Positions 34,157 through 41,658 of a stretch of 64,000 bases of DNA are shown here, in pieces; position 1 is the first letter of the stretch; every line of letters begins with the position of its first letter. The position numbers and the translations under genes are program-made. Source of the DNA: Candidatus Poribacteria bacterium (GTDB lineage Bacteria > Poribacteria > WGA-4E > WGA-3G); NCBI GenBank assembly GCA_012270865.1, contig JAAXHL010000100.1:1-64000 (forward strand), in the 5' to 3' direction. The notes under the pieces were generated by a model. It was not told where the DNA came from, did not search any database, and was given only the letters and a program-made list of their open reading frames with translations.

Positions 34157-36340
34157 TTAGCCGCCTATTTTGACCTCGCGTCGGCGCGGGTGTAGGACAA
34201 ACTCGGTGTATCCGTTCGGCAGTTCGCATCCTTTAAACACGAGGTCTAAAGCCGCTTGAAAAGCGATGCTTTCGTCGTAATTAGGCGACATATTCCGATA
34301 ATTCGGGTCGCCAGCGTTCTGTTCGTCAACGACTTTCGCCATCCGCTCGAATGTTTCCGTCACTTGTGCTTTACTCACAACCTCGTGATGCAGCCAATTC
34401 GCGATGTGCTGACTCGAAATCCGTAGTGTTGCCCGGTCTTCCATCAAACCGACGTTATTAATATCAGGTATCTTTGAGCAGCCGATCCCTTGATCGACCC
34501 ACCGGACGACGTATCCCAAGATGCCTTGTGCGTTGTTGTCCAATTCACGTTGGATTTCATCTGGTTGCAGTTCACGTTCCTTTAGTAGGGGTGGCGTTAG
34601 TAAGTCCGCCAAGCTTGCGCGTTGCCTTGCCGATAACTCCTTTATCCAGTTTGCAACGTCAACCCTATGGTAGTGCATTGCGTGAAGGGTTGCGGCTGTC
34701 GGGGATGGCACCCATGCGGTTGTCGCGCCTGCCAGCGGATGATTCACCTTCGTCTCGACCATCTCCGCCATTTTGTCAGGCTTCGTCCACATCCCTTTTC
34801 CAATCTGTGCGGTGCCCAGCAAGGCGGTCTCGATGCCGATATCGACGTTCCAATCCTCATAAGCGATCATCCACGGTTCGTTGCGGATGTCCATCTTTGG
34901 AATCATCGGTCCTGCTTCCATGCTTGTATGGATTTCGTCGCCGGTTCTATCCAAAAATCCTGTATTAATAAAGACGAGCCGTTCCCTTGCAAGCCGGATC
35001 GCCTCTTTGAGATTGACAGTTGTACGGCGTTCTTCATCCATAATCCCGATTTTAATGGTATTCGTCTGGAGCCTGAGCGCGGATTCTATCCACTCGAACA
35101 TCCGAATCGTCATATCCACCTCTTCGGGACCGTGGAACTTCGGTTTGACGATGTAAATGCTTCCGGTTTTACTGTTTGTGTGCGGATTTTTTCCGCGGAG
35201 GTCGTGTACTGCGGCGAAGGAGGTTACCATCGCGTCGAGGATACCTTCTGGGATTTCGTCGCCGTCTTTGGTTAGAACGGCATCTGTGTAGATATGGAGT
35301 CCAACGTTGCGGATCAGTAGCAGGCTCCTACCGGGGAGTGTCAATGTAAGCCCATCGGCTGTGGTAAACGTTTTATCAGGTGCGAGTCGTCGGGTCACCA
35401 TTTCGCCGTTCTTTTCAAACGTTGTTTCAAGTGTCCCTTTCATGATGCCGTTCCAGTTGCGATAGACGCGGACTTTATCCGCTGCATCGACTGCAGCGAC
35501 GGAGTCCTCACAATCTTGGATTGTGGTAATCGCGGATTCGAGGATAACATCGACGACCCCTGCTGGATGCGCCTTGCCGACGGGGTGTTCCCGATCTATC
35601 CGTATTTCGATATGCATCCCGTGATTTTGAAGTAGGATAGCCGCGAGTTCATCGTTTTTTTGTGTAAATCCTACGAACTTGGTCGGGTCCGCTAAGCCTG
35701 TCGCACTACCGTCTTTACGTATCGCGAGGAGTTGTCGTTCGTCGTGTTCGGCATTGAGGGTAAACAGTTTAACGTCAGCGTAGCTCCCCGTTTCGAGTGC
35801 TACCATTTCATCGAGAAACCGCTCGGTATATTCAATGACTTTCTGACCTCGGATCGGGTTATAGGTTGTACTTCGGGTTGCGCCGTCTGATTCGTCGATG
35901 ACATCGGTGCCGTAGAGTGCGTCGTAGAGGCTGCCCCACCGTGCATTCGCGGCGTTTAGTGCGTAGCGTGCGTTATCAACGGGAACGACCAATTGTGGAC
36001 CTGAGATAAACGCGATCTCAACGTCAACGTCCTCGGTAATTACGGTAAAATCGCGTCCTTCAGGCAGTAGATAGCCTATATCGGTCAGGAACGCCGCGTA
36101 CGCTTCACCGTCAATAGGAGCGTCTTTCCGTTCGATATGCCATGCGTCAATCTGCTGTTGGAGTGAATCCCGTTTCTCCAAGAGTGCCTTATTTTCCGGT
36201 GCAAACGCTGCAACGATGTCGTCAAACGCCTTCCAGAAAGCCTCTGCTTCTATCCCGGTGCCGGGTGCGATCTCGTCTCGGACCAAAGCGTACAAATCTT
36301 CATCTATTCTGAGGTTACCGATTGCAATTCGGTTTCCCAT
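34157..36340 (-). CDS. glcB: malate synthase G
   Basis: A 727-aa enzyme condensing glyoxylate with acetyl-CoA to malate. Isoform G is recognised by length and by the blocks [59 protein letters not shown] and [15 protein letters not shown], then the C-terminal helical plug. No isocitrate lyase gene is in the window, so it may serve glycolate/glyoxylate salvage rather than a linked glyoxylate shunt. It has its own sigma-70 promoter. Confidence 0.95.
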   Translation of the reverse strand: MGNRIAIGNLRIDEDLYALVRDEIAPGTGIEAEAFWKAFDDIVAAFAPENKALLEKRDSLQQQIDAWHIERKDAPIDGEAYAAFLTDIGYLLPEGRDFTVITEDVDVEIAFISGPQLVVPVDNARYALNAANARWGSLYDALYGTDVIDESDGATRSTTYNPIRGQKVIEYTERFLDEMVALETGSYADVKLFTLNAEHDERQLLAIRKDGSATGLADPTKFVGFTQKNDELAAILLQNHGMHIEIRIDREHPVGKAHPAGVVDVILESAITTIQDCEDSVAAVDAADKVRVYRNWNGIMKGTLETTFEKNGEMVTRRLAPDKTFTTADGLTLTLPGRSLLLIRNVGLHIYTDAVLTKDGDEIPEGILDAMVTSFAAVHDLRGKNPHTNSKTGSIYIVKPKFHGPEEVDMTIRMFEWIESALRLQTNTIKIGIMDEERRTTVNLKEAIRLARERLVFINTGFLDRTGDEIHTSMEAGPMIPKMDIRNEPWMIAYEDWNVDIGIETALLGTAQIGKGMWTKPDKMAEMVETKVNHPLAGATTAWVPSPTAATLHAMHYHRVDVANWIKELSARQRASLADLLTPPLLKERELQPDEIQRELDNNAQGILGYVVRWVDQGIGCSKIPDINNVGLMEDRATLRISSQHIANWLHHEVVSKAQVTETFERMAKVVDEQNAGDPNYRNMSPNYDESIAFQAALDLVFKGCELPNGYTEFVLHPRRREVKIGG

Positions 36341-36432
36341 ACCCTTTTCTCCCTAAGGTGTTGTAAGGTGTTGGATCCTTGTTAGCCGATGCTTCGTTGC
36401 ACCGGCAGCCACTTTCGCCTGAATTGCCAAAT

Positions 36433-36461
36433 ATCATAGCAACAAATCTGCAGTTTGTCAA
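36433..36461 (-). promoter_or_regulatory. sigma-70 promoter for glcB
   Basis: On the minus strand TTGACA (36461-36456), 17 nt, TATGAT (36438-36433), giving a leader of about 85 nt. Confidence 0.7.
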
Positions 36462-36504
36462 TTGCTTTTTTGGTGAATTATGGCTTTTTTTTTATAGGAT
36501 TTAT

Positions 36505-37305
36505 TTACGTGTTGGGGTAATTCGGCTGGTTTCTCTTCTTGATGGGGGATTTTTGCCGGTCCTTCCGCCGCGATTTAAACACATCGCTTGTCTCTTCAAT
36601 ATGTTTAACACGATCCAGGAAGTACAAGCGCATCGGAGCCGCAGATTTATAATGCGGGTTATCTACAAGAACATCTGGTTCGCCTAACAGGTCGTTGATG
36701 AGACCTTTTGTCCAGCCGCGTTCAGAGATGAGCCGTGTCGGGGTGATTTTTTCTTTTTCACGCACTGCCTTGCGTGCTGCGGCTTTCTGCTCTTTTTCGG
36801 TTTGCCACAGTATTTTGAAATCGTCTGAACGTTCGACTTTGCGAACATCGGATTTTGGATAAATTGGATAGGTTAAGCGTCCTCCTAAAAAGGTCATAGA
36901 GAAAGATTCCCAGGACAAGAATCTATCGACGCGTTCGGGTGTCCAATGTCCACGTCCTAACAGTTCTTCGCGTGAGAAATGGGTGTCGGGATGGGCTTCC
37001 ATTTCTATATTCCAAATCTCACAGAATCTTTTTCGCATTGAGACATCGTGGAAATTCTCAAGCATCAATTCTTTTTCTGCTTTCTCAATATCGTTGTAAC
37101 GAAAGAGTCGAACCGTGTTTAAATCCTCGATTGTAATCACAGTAACACCTCCCGTTGTTGTCCCTACTTTTCTTTCGACTTCAAAATCCATGAGTTGGGT
37201 TTCAGAGAGGATCGTGCCACGTTTTCCGAGTTGGGATTTGGTGATGTATCCACCCTCTCTGATTGTGAAACTACGAGCGGGTTTCCGATGCTTTTGTTGT
37301 TTCAT
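36505..37305 (-). CDS. hypothetical protein with repeated W-T/LLGEPD motif
   Basis: A 266-aa basic cytoplasmic protein starting at ATG 37305 (GGAGG 6 nt upstream); an earlier in-frame start lies further from any ribosome site. It opens with a Lys/Arg-rich tail. Middle segments read YITKSQLGKRGTILSETQL and GHWTPERVDRFL. A C-terminal GWTKGLINDLLGEPDVLVDN is followed by YFLDRVKHIEET. The related W-T-x-x-x-(I/V/L) helices look like two degenerate helix-turn-helix units, so DNA binding is possible. I recognise no named family. Confidence 0.7.
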   Translation of the reverse strand: MKQQKHRKPARSFTIREGGYITKSQLGKRGTILSETQLMDFEVERKVGTTTGGVTVITIEDLNTVRLFRYNDIEKAEKELMLENFHDVSMRKRFCEIWNIEMEAHPDTHFSREELLGRGHWTPERVDRFLSWESFSMTFLGGRLTYPIYPKSDVRKVERSDDFKILWQTEKEQKAAARKAVREKEKITPTRLISERGWTKGLINDLLGEPDVLVDNPHYKSAAPMRLYFLDRVKHIEETSDVFKSRRKDRQKSPIKKRNQPNYPNT

Positions 37306-37356
37306 TGCGTACCTCCGGGCAGTTTTGTGTCGTACCCAAGACGGTTTCGATATCAG

Positions 37357-37385
37357 ATTATATTGCACTTATAGGTAATTGTCAA
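37357..37385 (-). promoter_or_regulatory. consensus sigma-70 promoter for the 37305 gene
   Basis: On the minus strand TTGACA (37385-37380), 17 nt, TATAAT (37362-37357), a full consensus match. Confidence 0.8.
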
Positions 37386-37482
37386 TTCCTTTTTGACCGA
37401 AGCACCGACACTCTTCTCAGGGTGATTTAGTTTTAAACAAATCATCAGATTTTCTAAATTTCTGAATTTTCTTTTCAGTCCC

Positions 37483-37503
37483 GGTGCGGTTCCAAACCGC
37501 ACC
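37483..37503. repeat. GGTT/AACC palindrome
   Basis: GGTGCGGTT and AACCGCACC form a perfect 9-bp stem around CCA. A second short palindrome, GCCCC-AGC-GGGGC, lies at 37686-37698. Both are in the 461-bp gap between divergent genes. Confidence 0.55.
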
Positions 37504-37576
37504 TACCGGCCCTGGGTGTTCAAAATTGGACGAAAAAACCGAGAACTAAATAGCCCTGCACCCTTCTGGAAAAAAG

Positions 37577-37605
37577 TTGTCTATTTTAGAGAAAAGTGTT
37601 ATGAT
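37577..37605 (+). promoter_or_regulatory. sigma-70 promoter for the Gfo/Idh/MocA gene
   Basis: TTGTCT (37577-37582), 17 nt, TATGAT (37600-37605). It implies an unusually long leader of about 155 nt, which contains the GCCCC-AGC-GGGGC hairpin. Confidence 0.5.
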
Positions 37606-37766
37606 ATTCAGCACAAATCTTTTAAGCACGTCAACTTGACCCAAAACCTGCCTGAAACGCGTAAGAAAAAGTGCGCAGCACCTATTCAGCCCCAGCGGGG
37701 CGGCATGTTTGTAGTGGAAGGGTTTTGATAGGGCGTTTCTTTAGTCCAGGAGTATATAAGTTAAAA

Positions 37767-38846
37767 ATGAAAATCGGAATTATTGGGTGTGGAACGATCA
37801 GTGGTGCCTATTTTGGTGGCGCACAGAACACCGACATCTTAAAAATCAAAGCCTGCGCGGATCTCCGAATGGAAGCCGCACAGGCACAAGCCGAAAGACA
37901 CAACTGTCAGGCGTTAAGTGTCGATGAACTGCTTGCTGACCCTGAGATCGAACTCGTCGTGAATCTCACGATTCCGCGGGCACACGTTGAAGTCGGATTA
38001 CAGGTTTTGGAAGCGGGTAAGCACGTCTATAGCGAGAAACCGCTCGGTGTGGATACGGAAAGTGGGAAGCAGCTGATTGAGACTGCGGCGGAAAAAGGGT
38101 TACGCGTCGGATCGGCACCGGATACGTTCCTCGGTGCGGGTGTCCAGACCTCTCGGCAGGTGCTGGATGCCGGAAAAGTCGGCAGACCGATCGCAGGTAC
38201 CGCGTTCATGTGCGGACATGGACCCGAAAGTTGGCATCCGAACCCAGCATTTTACTACGACATCGGCGGCGGACCGATGCTGGATATGGGGCCCTACTAC
38301 GTGACGGCACTCGTGAATATCCTCGGTCCCGTCAAGCGTGTCGCGGCGATTACCACAAAAGCGTTTGAAGAACGCATCGCAACGAGCGAAGCCATGCGCG
38401 GTCTGAAGATACCTGTCAAAACCACGACACATCTTGCTGGCACTATCGAATTCCAGAACGGTGCGATTATTACGATGATTATGAGTTTCGATATGTGGCG
38501 ACACAGGCTCCCGTGCATCGAAATCTATGGCGAAACCGGCTCAATGACTGTCCCCGATCCGAACGGCTTTGGCGGACCTGTCCATGTCTGTCCGGCAGGT
38601 GGCAATTGGGAAGAAGAGGAAATCCCGTTCCCGAACAACGCTCGGATGATCGGCGTGATTGATATGGTATCGGCAATCCGTTCGGGACGACCGCATCGTG
38701 CAAGCGGCGCGCTGGCATACCATGTGCTTGAGGTGATGTGTGCCTTCGACAAATCTTCGGAAACCGGCGAACATGTTATCATCGAAAGCACAACGGAACG
38801 TCCGGAACCTGTCCCACTCGGTCTGAACGAATGGGAGATAGATTAG
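37767..38846 (+). CDS. Gfo/Idh/MocA family oxidoreductase
   Basis: A 359-aa NAD(P)-dependent oxidoreductase. The Rossmann start is KIGIIGCGTISGAYFGG. VNLTIPRAHVEVGLQVLEAGKHVYSEKPLG holds the EKP motif that binds the nicotinamide and substrate. The catalytic-domain segment YYDIGGGPMLDMGPYYVTAL carries the conserved Gly-Pro-x-x-D and later Tyr. I start at ATG 37767, where the dinucleotide fold begins; upstream codons in frame encode nothing recognisable. Probable sugar or sugar-acid substrate, in keeping with nearby thuA. Confidence 0.88.
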   Translation: MKIGIIGCGTISGAYFGGAQNTDILKIKACADLRMEAAQAQAERHNCQALSVDELLADPEIELVVNLTIPRAHVEVGLQVLEAGKHVYSEKPLGVDTESGKQLIETAAEKGLRVGSAPDTFLGAGVQTSRQVLDAGKVGRPIAGTAFMCGHGPESWHPNPAFYYDIGGGPMLDMGPYYVTALVNILGPVKRVAAITTKAFEERIATSEAMRGLKIPVKTTTHLAGTIEFQNGAIITMIMSFDMWRHRLPCIEIYGETGSMTVPDPNGFGGPVHVCPAGGNWEEEEIPFPNNARMIGVIDMVSAIRSGRPHRASGALAYHVLEVMCAFDKSSETGEHVIIESTTERPEPVPLGLNEWEID

Positions 38847-38850
38847 GTTA

Positions 38851-38952
38851 GTTTTCAGTACGATTTTTCTGCGAAAAATCTTTCAGTTTTCAGTTGTCAG
38901 GACTTGGGTTTATCAGTGCCGATATCCTTGCAGGCGGGGTTGTAACCCCGCC
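38851..38952. repeat. CAGT-rich repeat plus GGCGGGGTT palindrome
   Basis: TTTTCAGTACGATTTTTCTG with GCGAAAAATCTTTCAGT (38853-38887) is repeated in inverted orientation at about 58489-58520. Farther on, GGCGGGGTT/AACCCCGCC (38933-38952) is a perfect 9-bp hairpin with a 2-nt loop. The gap separates convergent genes, so the hairpin may also terminate transcription. Confidence 0.55.
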
Positions 38953-38984
38953 ATTCAGACCTTCGCGCAATGCTCACCGCCGGG

Positions 38985-39935
38985 TCACTCACTATTTTTC
39001 AGATACTTATAGAGATCGCTGTCCGTTGTGAGGATGAGTTTCGTACTCGCGGCGGTTGTCTTTCGATACGTCTCTAAAGTCTGAATAAACGCATAGAACT
39101 CCGGGTCTTGACCGTGTGCTTCGGCATAAATCTGGATGGCTTGTGCATCGGCATCCCCTTTAATCTGTTCTGCCTCTTTATATGCCTCTGACTGGATGCG
39201 CTTCAACTCCTTCTGTTTCTGCCCCATGATGTTCGCGGCTTCGCCTTCGCCTTCCGATTTGTACTTCTCAGAGATACGTTGACGCTCCGAAATCATCTGG
39301 TCAAAGACTTTCTTGCGGACTTCGTCTACATAGTTAATGCGTTTTATTTGAACATCGACGAGTTCAACGCCGTATTGCGGAACAGTCTCCTGTACTTTCT
39401 CAAGTATCATGCGTGTAATCCGTTCCCTGCCGATCTGAATCTCTTCCAGCGGTTCACCAGATTGCCCCTCTTCTCCTTCGAGTACTTCGAGATCGAGGCT
39501 TAGGACGCGGTTTGAATCGCGCACGACTTCGATTAGGAGTTGTGCGGTTACCAAATCCCGCGCTGCGGAATCGATGATGTCATCTAAACGGGACTGTGCG
39601 AACTGTTCTGTTCCGAGTGCTTGATAGAATTTGAGGGCATCTTTAATACGCCACCGTGCTGTGGTATCAAGCCAGATGAACCGTTTGTCCTTTGTCGGAA
39701 TCTGGTTCGGGGACCCGTCCCATTCGAGGACACGTTTCTCGAAACGATGGACCTGCTGAATGAAAGGTGTTTTGAGTTTTAATCCGGCGGTAACAATAGG
39801 CTGTCCGACAGGACGACCGAATTCGGTAATGACGACCTGCTCGCCTTCGTAGACGACATAGAACATTCCTGCAGCGACTGGAACGGCTAAAATTATAACG
39901 ATAATCACGGGGATCAATATCTTTTTCGATTTCAT
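38985..39935 (-). CDS. hflC: HflC, SPFH-domain membrane protein
   Basis: About 316 aa from ATG 39935. One N-terminal membrane helix (ILIPVIIVIILAVPVAAGMFYVVYEG), an SPFH/band-7 domain (VVITEFGRPVGQPI onward), then a long Lys/Glu/Arg coiled coil (EKYKSEGEGEAANIMGQKQK). With HflK it forms the complex that surrounds and modulates the FtsH protease. A cytoplasm-to-periplasm orientation is expected. It directly follows hflK on the same strand. Confidence 0.92.
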   Translation of the reverse strand: MKSKKILIPVIIVIILAVPVAAGMFYVVYEGEQVVITEFGRPVGQPIVTAGLKLKTPFIQQVHRFEKRVLEWDGSPNQIPTKDKRFIWLDTTARWRIKDALKFYQALGTEQFAQSRLDDIIDSAARDLVTAQLLIEVVRDSNRVLSLDLEVLEGEEGQSGEPLEEIQIGRERITRMILEKVQETVPQYGVELVDVQIKRINYVDEVRKKVFDQMISERQRISEKYKSEGEGEAANIMGQKQKELKRIQSEAYKEAEQIKGDADAQAIQIYAEAHGQDPEFYAFIQTLETYRKTTAASTKLILTTDSDLYKYLKNSE

Positions 39936-39979
39936 ATTTTTTAATTTTCCTTGCGGTTCGGTTAGGTGGGAATGTTCCC

Positions 39980-40966
39980 TCACGGTTTTTGTTCGTTGAG
40001 TTGTAGAAGTGGGATAGGTAAGTTGGTTTTACTGTCAATCACATAAATCTCTTGGATCTGTGGTAAAACCTCTTGCATGGCTTCGAGATAGAGCCGTTGG
40101 CGGGTGACCTCTTTCGCCTTCTGGTATTCTGTGCGTATCGCCTTGAACCGGTCGGCATCGCCTTGTGCCTCGTTTACGCGTTTGAGTGCGTAACCTTGCG
40201 CCTCCGAAATCTGCTGTGCTGCCACCCCTTTCTCTTTGGGTACAGATTGGTTGTAATCGCGCCACGCTTCGTTGATCAGACGTTCCTTCTCCTGTTTCGC
40301 TTCGTTGACGGCGTTGAACGCTGCTTTCACGGTTTCCGGTGGATTGACATCTTGCAAGGTCACTGTTGCGACATCTAAACCTGTCTGATAGAGATCGAGC
40401 AGTTGCTGTAGATGTTGTTCAACTTCTGCGGCAATTTCGATACGACCGACGGTTAGCACCTCGGTCACAGTCCGGTCGCCAACGATTCGGCTCATGACGG
40501 ATTCTGAGAGGTCTCGCAAAGCGCGCTGCGGATTCCGTACAGAAAACAGGAAACTTTTCGGGTCCTTGATTTTATACTGCACCACCCATTCAACATCGGC
40601 GATACTCAGGTCGCCTGTCAGCATCAGAGATTCCTCCGAATAGTCGCGGGTATCGTACTGTGTCCGTACGCCTGCTCGAAGCGTCCGAAATCCGAATTCT
40701 TCTTTAAAGACTTTCCGGACGGGGACGTTAATGGCTCTCTCAATACCGAGCGGTAGTTTGAAGTGGAGTCCGGGTTCGGCTTGTCGGACAGACTTTCCGA
40801 ACATGAGGACGACTGCGATTTCGTCTGCCTCAACGGTATAAAAGCTTGTCGCCAAGCACGCTAAGACGATCACACCGATAACCACAAACAGAATCCGTTT
40901 CGGCGTAATGAGTTGGTTGTAGCCTCGCCTCGTAATTAGTTCCTGGAGTTCTTGTATATCTTGCAT
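39980..40966 (-). CDS. hflK: HflK, SPFH-domain membrane protein
   Basis: A 328-aa partner of HflC. The membrane helix is ILFVVIGVIVLACLATSF (25-42). The SPFH domain begins at VEADEIAVVLMFGKSVRQAEPGLHFKLP, the classic HflK form. The C-terminal coiled coil (EKGVAAQQISEAQGYALKRV) is followed by a tail ending in LPLL-like IPLLQLNEQKP. GGAG precedes the ATG. It is first in the hflK-hflC operon and reads from a sigma-70 promoter at 41005-41033. Confidence 0.92.
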   Translation of the reverse strand: MQDIQELQELITRRGYNQLITPKRILFVVIGVIVLACLATSFYTVEADEIAVVLMFGKSVRQAEPGLHFKLPLGIERAINVPVRKVFKEEFGFRTLRAGVRTQYDTRDYSEESLMLTGDLSIADVEWVVQYKIKDPKSFLFSVRNPQRALRDLSESVMSRIVGDRTVTEVLTVGRIEIAAEVEQHLQQLLDLYQTGLDVATVTLQDVNPPETVKAAFNAVNEAKQEKERLINEAWRDYNQSVPKEKGVAAQQISEAQGYALKRVNEAQGDADRFKAIRTEYQKAKEVTRQRLYLEAMQEVLPQIQEIYVIDSKTNLPIPLLQLNEQKP

Positions 40967-41004
40967 AGGAGTTCTCCTTTTTCGTTGTATGTCTTACTGA
41001 AACA

Positions 41005-41033
41005 ATGATAGCGTCTTTGGTAAAAACAGTCAA
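41005..41033 (-). promoter_or_regulatory. sigma-70 promoter for hflK-hflC
   Basis: On the minus strand TTGACT (41033-41028), 17 nt, TATCAT (41010-41005). Confidence 0.65.
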
Positions 41034-41206
41034 GAGGAAATGATTGTCGGGACTCTGGTATGGAGAGGAGCGGAAAATTGGAGGTAGGTTAACCTAAAAT
41101 CATAATGGTGATCCTTGATGCCTTTGTGCAACGCGTCTAATACGCCTTGAGTCGTGATCTGTTTGCTCGCACGGTCAAGGCGTTTAAGGGGTGTATTATC
41201 AGGGTG

Positions 41207-41443
41207 TCACTCGTTTCCGTTTGCGTTAAAGGCGAACTGTGTATCTATTTCGTCTAAACTTTGCGCGGTCATGGCTTGTTCTAAGAGTGTATCGAGGCGT
41301 GTTAGGTTGTCGATATTGCGGATTTCACGTGAAAGCGTTTCAGGTACATGCTGAAATTGGAGCTGCAGGAGTTTGAGTACCGCGTCCTGTTTGCCTTCCG
41401 CTTTGCCTTGTTCTATGAGAAATTCGGCTGTCGTCTGTGCCAT
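41207..41443 (-). CDS. orphan DUF4351-like tail of an Rpn/PD-(D/E)XK family protein
   Basis: A 78-aa frame behind AAGGAG. Its sequence (EQGKAEGKQDAVLKLLQLQF, VPETLSREI, LDTLLEQAMTAQSLDEI) matches the C-terminal DUF4351 tail that usually ends Rpn/PD-(D/E)XK nuclease-transposase proteins. The catalytic N-terminal domain is missing and nothing of it is seen on either side. It is either a remnant of such an element or a free-standing tail gene. It lies just outside the left flank of the CRISPR island. Confidence 0.6.
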   Translation of the reverse strand: MAQTTAEFLIEQGKAEGKQDAVLKLLQLQFQHVPETLSREIRNIDNLTRLDTLLEQAMTAQSLDEIDTQFAFNANGNE

Positions 41444-41504
41444 CGTTTCTAACTCCTTATCGTCTTGAAAAGTATAACATAGGAATCCCGAAAAATCAAC
41501 ACGA

Positions 41505-41620
41505 TCTAGCGAAACCTAGCGAAATCTAGCGAAAATTTCAGCGTTTTTTCAAAATACATAACATATATAAAGTATTAATACCTACAAAAAGGACAACACC
41601 AAAAACGGACAATTGAATGG
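41505..41620 (+). repeat. left inverted repeat of the CRISPR island, with 10-bp iterons
   Basis: Three 10-bp units (TCTAGCGAAA, CCTAGCGAAA, TCTAGCGAAA; 41505-41534) are followed by ATTTCAGCG, ACATAACATATATAAAGT, AAAAGGACAAC and CCAAAAACGGACAAT. The same series in the same order occurs on the opposite strand at 55408-55526. The iterons are at the outer edge in both copies. No transposase is present. Confidence 0.85.
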
Positions 41621-41658
41621 CTGTATGACTCCGAGTCTTGGGAACTGAACACAGACTC

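Noticed and set aside
37671-37766. Upstream extension of the Gfo/Idh/MocA protein by 32 residues
   Set aside because: It encodes sequence from an intergenic palindrome region and precedes the Rossmann start; ATG 37767 fits the family.
41143-41182. CGCCTTGA/TCAAGGCG stem with a 24-nt loop as a riboswitch or tRNA
   Set aside because: No cloverleaf or known aptamer consensus is present, and it lies between divergent or terminal ends without a fitting downstream gene.
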